64,000 nucleotides of DNA. Source: Murinocardiopsis flavida (GTDB taxonomy: Bacteria; Actinomycetota; Actinomycetes; Streptosporangiales; Streptosporangiaceae). Below, piece by piece: positions 59,101 through 64,000 of the stretch (the first letter of the stretch is position 1; each line of letters opens with the position of its first letter). The position numbers were made by a program, and so were the translations under genes. The DNA lies in assembly GCF_003014485.1 (NCBI RefSeq), contig NZ_PYGA01000005.1, positions 1-64,000 on the forward strand, given 5' to 3'. Below the pieces are notes generated by a model. The model did no database searches, was not told the DNA's origin, and was given only the letters and a program-made list of their open reading frames with translations.

Positions 59101-59660
59101 CGCGGTCTCCCTTGTCAACGCCGGTGCGGCGGCGACGTCACCCGTTGGGCGCTGCCTCGGCGGTGATGCGTTCCACCGGTCCCCTGGCCGGTCGCGGCCG
59201 GTGGCTCGGGGAACCGGATCCGTCGCCGCGCGTGCGGGCGGCCCGGGTGTCCTGGCACTACTCGGCTTTTGAACGCTCTCACCTGGGAACTTAGAGAGTG
59301 ATCGAAGTTCGTGGACCGGTGCCGCCCCGATCGTGGAACGTTGGGTGCCGGTGCGGTCACCGGCCGGTATCGGCGCACGGGACCCGTCGCCGACCGGGCG
59401 GAGGGGCGGTGCCGCCGGTCCGGGACGGCGGCCCCCTGAACGGGCGGCGCGCCGGGACCGGCACCGCAGACGCCCGCGCCGCGGTGCCCGCGACGGGGGC
59501 ACCCGGCCGCTACCCGGACCGCCGGTGCGCCGATCCACCGGTGAACGGGGGTCGCCGGTGAACGGGGGTCGCCTCCGCGAATGTCCAACGGGGGACGGAG
59601 GCGCCTCCCGCGCGGGGTCGGGCGGCGCGCACATCGCCGCGCCGCCCGGACCCGCGTCCG
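59101..59660. other. Intergenic region between the DUF5937 gene and rpf
   Basis: No convincing gene. Two 17-bp direct copies of GGTGAACGGGGGTCGCC lie at about 59540-59574. An AT-rich spot near 59265-59300 may be the promoter of the DUF5937 gene. The rpf terminator is at the right end. Confidence 0.5.
59615..59653 (-). terminator. rpf terminator
   Basis: GGGTCGGGCGGCGCG pairs with CGCGCCGCCCGGACCC with one bulged base around a short loop. It lies eight bases after the rpf stop codon at 59661. Confidence 0.7.
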
Positions 59661-60860
59661 CTACAGGTGCTTGCCGCACTCCGGCCACTGGCTCTGCCAG
59701 TTGCCGTCGACCATGTTGTAGAGCTTCTTCGCCCGCATGGTCTGCTCGCTGGGGCTGGCGTCGCTGGGCAGCCCGCTGCCCCCGGTGGACGCCCAGGTCT
59801 GCTCGGAGAACTGGTACAGGCCGTAGTAGCCGCCCGCGGAGTTCACGGCCTTGGGGTTGCCGCCCGACTCGCACTGCGCGAGGCCGGCCCAGTTCAGGGA
59901 GTCGGCGGGGCCGCCGACGTCGGAGTCGACCTCGGGCGCCTCCTCCTTGGTGCCGACCTCGGTGATGCCCTTCACCGGCTTCTTCAGCACCTTCTCCTTG
60001 AGGACGTGCTCGGTCTTCTTGCCGCCCTTCATGACCGTCGCGACGGTGACCTTCTTCTTGCCGTCCTTGGGCTTGCGCACGACCTTCTTCTCCCCCTTGG
60101 GGAGGTCGTCGTTCTCGCGCGTCTGGACGCCCGCCTCGATGGGCACTTCCTTGGTCTTCGGCTTGCCGATCACCTGCATGACCTTGATGACCATGCCGTC
60201 GGTGGGTTCGGTGGCGGCCTTGGGCTTGACCTTGTCGTACTTGCCGAGGTCGATCCCGTTCTCCTTGAGGACCTCGCCCACGGTGGGCTCGGTGCTGGAG
60301 ACCTTCTTCTTCTTGGTGTCCTGCTGGATGACGAGGTCGCGTGCGCTGCGCGCCGTCACCTCGAGGCCGGACTTGGGGACCGCAGCGGTGCGCTTCACGG
60401 ACAGCGACATCGGCTCCTTGTGCTTGCCGATCTCTTTCAGCGCCTCGTCGACGGTGAACGCGGTGACCCAGTGCGACTTGGCCTTGCCGTCGAGTTCGAG
60501 GGTGAACTTGCGGCCGGTGCGCACCTCGACGTCCTGGCCGCGGCTCACCTGGGTCCCCGCCGCGGGCACGACCTTGTCGTGCTCGCCGAGTTCGACCTCG
60601 GCGGACTCCAGGACGTCGGCGACCGACGAGCCGAACGTGTGCACCGTGCGGTCCTTGCCGTCGACGGTGAGGGTGATCCGCTTGTCCATGGCGAACGCCG
60701 TTCCGCCGCCCGCGAGCAGCAGGACGACCAGTACGGCGGCGCCGATGAGGAAGCCGCGCGAGCGCAGCAGCGCGGGGATCCGGGACGGTGTGCGCGCTCC
60801 CCTGCGGGGGCCCTGGGGCGGGCCCTCGGGGGCAGGAAACGGTTCGGGAGGAGTGGACAC
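59661..60860 (-). CDS. Resuscitation-promoting factor, RpfB type
   Basis: A 399-residue secreted or membrane-anchored cell-wall hydrolase. A membrane/signal segment at about residues 34-55 ([19 protein letters not shown]) is followed by three DUF348 repeats, a G5 domain ([19 protein letters not shown] region) and the C-terminal Rpf transglycosylase domain ([25 protein letters not shown], ending WPECGKHL). It remodels peptidoglycan and supports growth resumption. The GTG at 60860 follows AAGGAAAG. It lies upstream of rsmA-ispE as in most actinobacteria. Confidence 0.94.
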   Translation of the reverse strand: MSTPPEPFPAPEGPPQGPRRGARTPSRIPALLRSRGFLIGAAVLVVLLLAGGGTAFAMDKRITLTVDGKDRTVHTFGSSVADVLESAEVELGEHDKVVPAAGTQVSRGQDVEVRTGRKFTLELDGKAKSHWVTAFTVDEALKEIGKHKEPMSLSVKRTAAVPKSGLEVTARSARDLVIQQDTKKKKVSSTEPTVGEVLKENGIDLGKYDKVKPKAATEPTDGMVIKVMQVIGKPKTKEVPIEAGVQTRENDDLPKGEKKVVRKPKDGKKKVTVATVMKGGKKTEHVLKEKVLKKPVKGITEVGTKEEAPEVDSDVGGPADSLNWAGLAQCESGGNPKAVNSAGGYYGLYQFSEQTWASTGGSGLPSDASPSEQTMRAKKLYNMVDGNWQSQWPECGKHL

Positions 60861-61219
60861 GATGTGTTGGCTTTCCTTCGCGGGCGAGGGACGCCGGGGG
60901 CGTGTCCCGGCGGGAGGGAGCATCTCCGGCCGTCCGTGGAGCGAGCGGGGTCTGCTGGACGGCGGGCCCCTGGCGGCGACTCTACGGCCGTCCGCGCGGG
61001 AACCGGCACGGATCGCGTGGAGCGGCCGCCCCACGCCACGGAAATTATCACGTCAGACCCAATGACGGTTACGGAAAGTCCGTAACCGCACACCGCGGGT
61101 CGTGCGCCGACCGCCGCTACCAGCGGCGCGGCCGACGGGCGGCGCCGCCGAGGGTGCGGACCCCCGAGAATGGGGTAATCCGATTTCTTCGCCGGCCCTC
61201 AATCCCGGAGGTTGCGTTC
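60861..61219. promoter_or_regulatory. Divergent region between rpf and the CoA-transferase
   Basis: It contains the 9-bp inverted repeat GGTTACGGA/TCCGTAACC at 61067-61087, 12 to 40 bases from a -10-like GATAAT on the minus strand (61044-61049). These likely form the rpf promoter. The repeat contains GTAACC-like text similar to MtrA sites, which are known to control rpf genes. No c-di-AMP riboswitch was recognised. Confidence 0.5.
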
Positions 61220-62323
61220 ATGGGTCCCCTCAACGGTGTCCGCGTCGCGGAGTTCGCCGGAATCGGCCCCGGCCCCATGGCGGCGATGCTGCTGGCCGAC
61301 CTCGGCGCCGACGTCATCCGGGTGGACCGGCCCCGGGCCGCCGCCGCTGTGGCCACGGGGGCGGCGCGGCCGCAGATGAGTGCGGGGCGGCCGGTGCTCG
61401 GCGCCGACCTGAAGACCCCCGAGGGCGCCGAAACCGCGCGCGGGCTCATCGCGGCTGCCGACGTCCTGCTGGAGGGCTTCCGACCGGGGGTGATGGAACG
61501 CCTCGGCCTGGGCCCCGACGAGTCCCTCGCGGCGAACCCGCGCCTGGTGTACGCGCGGATGACCGGGTGGGGCCAGGACGGCCCGCTCGCCGAGCGGGCC
61601 GGGCACGACCTGAACTACATCGCGCTGACCGGGGCCCTGCACTCCTTCGGCCGCGCGGGGCAGGCCCCGGTGCCGCCCGTGAACCTGGTGGGCGATTTCG
61701 GCGGCGGCGCGATGCTCGTCGCCACCGGGATCCTCGCCGCGCTGGTGGAGCGCCAGTCGTCCGGGCGGGGCCAGGTGGTCGATGCCGCGATGGTCGATGG
61801 CAGCGCGCTGCTCATGTCGATGATGTACGAAGACCACTCCGCCGGCGGGTGGAGCGACGAGCGCGGCGCGAACTACCTCGACACCGGCGCACCGTTCTAC
61901 GACGTGTACGAGTGCGCCGACGGCGGGTACCTGTCGGTGGGCTGCCTGGAGCCGCAGTTCTACGCGGCGTTCCTGGAGGGGGTCGGCCTGTCGGCGGCGG
62001 ACCTGCCCGACCAGTGGGACCGGTCGGGCTGGCCGGAGCTGCGCCGCCGCTTCGCCGACGCCGTCAAGACCCGCACCCGCGACGCGTGGGCAGCGGTGTT
62101 CGAGCAGGTCGACGCCTGCACCTACCCGGTCCTGTCGATGACGGAGGCCCCCGAGCACCCGCACATCAAGGCGCGGGGCACCGTGCGGCACGACGCCGAC
62201 CGCCGCGCCCCCGGCCCCGCCCCCCGCTTCACCCGCACCCCGGGCGCGAACACCCGCGCCTCCGACTTCCCGGAACCCGACCTGGAGCAGTCCCTCCGAC
62301 GATGGGGCCTCGCCGGGGACTAG
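61220..62323 (+). CDS. CaiB/BaiF family CoA-transferase (alpha-methylacyl-CoA racemase type)
   Basis: A 367-residue class III CoA-transferase family protein. It begins with [31 protein letters not shown], and [13 protein letters not shown] and [13 protein letters not shown] fit the alpha-methylacyl-CoA racemase subgroup; the catalytic aspartate and histidine-equivalents lie in YEDHSAGGW and GDFGGGAM regions. It would epimerise 2-methylacyl-CoA or move CoA between acids. The ATG at 61220 follows GGAGG by eight bases. A single gene. Confidence 0.9.
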   Translation: MGPLNGVRVAEFAGIGPGPMAAMLLADLGADVIRVDRPRAAAAVATGAARPQMSAGRPVLGADLKTPEGAETARGLIAAADVLLEGFRPGVMERLGLGPDESLAANPRLVYARMTGWGQDGPLAERAGHDLNYIALTGALHSFGRAGQAPVPPVNLVGDFGGGAMLVATGILAALVERQSSGRGQVVDAAMVDGSALLMSMMYEDHSAGGWSDERGANYLDTGAPFYDVYECADGGYLSVGCLEPQFYAAFLEGVGLSAADLPDQWDRSGWPELRRRFADAVKTRTRDAWAAVFEQVDACTYPVLSMTEAPEHPHIKARGTVRHDADRRAPGPAPRFTRTPGANTRASDFPEPDLEQSLRRWGLAGD

Positions 62324-62389
62324 CCGGGGCGTGCCGGGGTTCCACGGGCGTCCGGCGGCGTCGGCGCCGCCTCCGTCCGCGCGGGGAGC

Positions 62390-63313
62390 CTAGAGCGCGA
62401 ACGCGCGGCGGGTGTTGGCGGCGACCGCCTCGGCGAGGTCGTCCTCTGCCATGCCCTTGACCTCGGCGAGCGCGCGCAGGGTGTGCGGGATGAGGTAGGG
62501 CGCGTTGGGGCGGCCCCGGTAGGGCTTGGGGGTGAGGAACGGGGCGTCGGTCTCGACCAGCACCAGGTCGGCGGGTGCCGCGGCGGCGGCCTCGCGCAGC
62601 GGTTCGGCGGTGGGGAAGGTGACGTTGCCGGCGAAGCTCATGAAGTAGCCGCGCTCGGCGCAGGTCTTCGCCATGGCGGCGTCGCCGGAGAAGCAGTGGA
62701 ACACCACGGTGTCGGGGGCGCCCTCCTCCTCCAGCAGGCGCAGGACGTCGTCGTGGGCGTCGCGGTCGTGGATCATCAGCGCCCTGCCGTGCCGCTTGGC
62801 GATGGCGATGTGCCGCCGGAACGACACCTGCTGGGCGGCGACGCCGTCGGGGCCGGTGCGGAAGTAGTCGAGCCCGGTCTCGCCCACGGCCCGCACCTGC
62901 GGCAGCGCTGCGAGCCGGTCGATCTCGGCGAGCGCGGCGTCCAGCGCCTCGGCGCCACCCGGAGGGCGCCGGTCGGCGGCCCAGTCGGTGTCGTCGGCCT
63001 CGACCCCTGCGGCGCCGTCGCCGTGCACGATGCGCGGCGCCTCGTTGGGGTGCAGCGCGACGGCGGCCCACACGGTGGGGTACTCCTCTGCGACCCGCGC
63101 CGCCCATTGCGACCCGGACAGGTCGGTGCCCACCTGGATCAGCGGTGTGACCCCGACCGCCGCCGCGGCGGCGACGATGTCGGCGACATCGGGGGCCTGC
63201 ATGTCCATGTGGGTGTGGCTGTCGGCCACCGCGACCCGCAGCGGCTCAGGCGCCGGCGGCGCCTCATGCCGGTTCCGATCACGAGCGGCCCGCTGGTTCT
63301 TGCTCTTGCTCAC
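62390..63313 (-). CDS. tatD: TatD family deoxyribonuclease
   Basis: A 307-residue metal-dependent hydrolase of the TatD family, with 3'-5' DNase activity in known members. Metal ligands are visible: SHTHMD near residue 35, GETGLDYFRTG, MIHDRDAHDD, HCFSGD and VETDAPFLTP. An extra insert (about 100-122, WAADRRPPGGAEALD) is of unknown use. The GTG at 63313 starts MSKSKNQRAARDRNR and has GGTGG upstream. It follows metG in the same direction, after a terminator-like hairpin. Confidence 0.92.
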   Translation of the reverse strand: MSKSKNQRAARDRNRHEAPPAPEPLRVAVADSHTHMDMQAPDVADIVAAAAAVGVTPLIQVGTDLSGSQWAARVAEEYPTVWAAVALHPNEAPRIVHGDGAAGVEADDTDWAADRRPPGGAEALDAALAEIDRLAALPQVRAVGETGLDYFRTGPDGVAAQQVSFRRHIAIAKRHGRALMIHDRDAHDDVLRLLEEEGAPDTVVFHCFSGDAAMAKTCAERGYFMSFAGNVTFPTAEPLREAAAAAPADLVLVETDAPFLTPKPYRGRPNAPYLIPHTLRALAEVKGMAEDDLAEAVAANTRRAFAL

Positions 63314-63384
63314 GGCCACCGAGTCTATGCGCGTGGCCGTACGCGGGGTGACCGGAGTCCCGTGGGTGCGCTGCCGGGACACGG

Positions 63385-63421
63385 CGCGGCCCCCGCTCTC
63401 TTTCCGAGGGCGGGGGCCGCG
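63385..63421 (-). terminator. metG terminator
   Basis: CGCGGCCCCCGC pairs perfectly with GCGGGGGCCGCG around a 13-base loop, within ten bases of the metG stop codon at 63429. Confidence 0.8.
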
Positions 63422-63428
63422 GTGGTGG

Positions 63429-64000
63429 TTAGCCGGCCGCCTCTTCGAGGCGGGCGAGTTCTTCGTCGACGATCTTGGGGTCGAGCTTCGTGAACAGCGG
63501 GGTGGGCGGCGACAGCGGGGTGCCGGGGACGATGGGCACCGACTCCCAGCGGGCCTCGTTCCCGGCGTAGGTCCCGGTGATCACCGAGTACGTCGAGGTG
63601 CCGTCCTCGCCGCCGATGGAGTCGGTGACCTCCTCCAGCCGGGGCATGCCCGTCCACACGCCCGTGCCGCCGAGCATCTCGTGCACCTTGGTGGAGGTGT
63701 GCGGCAGGAACGGGGTGAGCAGCGTCTTGGCGTCGCTGACGAGTTGCAGGGCGACGTGCAGGACGGTCTTCATGCGCTCGGGGTCGGTCTTCTTCAGCGC
63801 CCAGGGCGCGCTGTCGGAGATGTACTTGTTCGCCTCGGCGACCGTGCGCATGGCCTCCTGGATGGCGGCCTTGAACTGGCTGCGGTCGAGCCGCGCGCCT
63901 ACCGTCGCGAACGCGGCCTGCGACGCGTCGAGGACGCGGCGGTCCTCGTCGGTCAGGGGGCCGGCCTCGGGGATCTCGCCGAGGTTCTTCGCCGCCATGG
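63429..64000 (-). CDS. metG: Methionyl-tRNA synthetase, C-terminal part
   Basis: The 3' 190 codons of methionyl-tRNA synthetase, running off the right edge. It shows the helical anticodon-binding domain (RLDRSQFKAAIQEAMRTVAEANKYI, SDSAPWALKKTDPERMKTVLHVALQLVSDA) with the usual KPF-like end replaced by PLFTKLDPKIVDEELARL. The catalytic domain with HIGH and KMSKS lies outside the window. Next to tatD, rpf and rsmA, as in most actinobacteria. Confidence 0.95.
   Translation of the reverse strand, partial: MAAKNLGEIPEAGPLTDEDRRVLDASQAAFATVGARLDRSQFKAAIQEAMRTVAEANKYISDSAPWALKKTDPERMKTVLHVALQLVSDAKTLLTPFLPHTSTKVHEMLGGTGVWTGMPRLEEVTDSIGGEDGTSTYSVITGTYAGNEARWESVPIVPGTPLSPPTPLFTKLDPKIVDEELARLEEAAG

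Overview
The window is very GC-rich DNA from an actinomycete. Gene order (rpf, rsmA, ispE; glmU, prs, rplY, pth; mfd, mazG, eno, ftsB, DUF501, ppx), frequent GTG and TTG starts, a mycothiol-type DinB protein, a PASTA-free Ser/Thr kinase and a DUF5937 regulator suggest a Streptosporangiales relative such as Nocardiopsaceae. The family placement is inference, not proof. There is no phage or insertion sequence, and most of the window is chromosomal core.

Layout. 1-5 kb: a lone thiolase behind a TetR-like operator, a DUF4287 protein, a Bax-inhibitor-1 membrane protein and a TauD/TfdA dioxygenase. 5-11 kb: proline catabolism (ProDH and P5C dehydrogenase) divergent from a PucR-family regulator, then an APC permease. 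11.5-20 kb: a tRNA-like gene with an odd anticodon loop, a type II NADH dehydrogenase with two Rex-like boxes upstream, the ppx-DUF501-ftsB-eno block, a TSUP permease and an FtsW/RodA protein. 20-31 kb: a TetR/FAD-monooxygenase pair, a mazG/APS-kinase overlap, a repeat-rich non-coding block with a perfect 23-bp hairpin, a CPBP protease, a DinB-like protein and mfd.

31-37.3 kb is the main accessory region. It holds a small ORF overlapping an APH-like kinase, a two-domain glycosyltransferase fusion, and cysQ-cysD-cysN converging on them. A near-identical 17-bp element lies before the kinase unit and before the glycosyltransferase. Together with the APS kinase at 22.6-24.1 kb these genes could make and recycle PAPS for sulfating a glycan or small molecule, but no sulfotransferase is in the window.

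37.7-43.4 kb: pth-rplY (with CRISPR-repeat-like hairpins in the rplY leader), prs-glmU, tRNA-Gln(UUG), and a helix-turn-helix gene split by one in-frame amber codon. 43.5-52 kb: a desaturase with a TetR, MarR, an alpha/beta hydrolase, an SGNH lipoprotein, an ABC-F ATPase, and a split transketolase divergent from SoxR across a near-consensus SoxR box. 51.9-64 kb: ispE, a Ser/Thr kinase, rsmA, a pseudokinase fused through one membrane segment to a DsbA-like domain, a DUF5937 regulator, rpf, a CoA-transferase, tatD and the 3' part of metG.

The strongest leads are the pseudokinase-DsbA fusion, the 31-37 kb cluster with its small ORF and repeated operator, the SoxR-transketolase pair, the amber-interrupted gene, the non-canonical tRNA-like locus and the CRISPR-like rplY leader.
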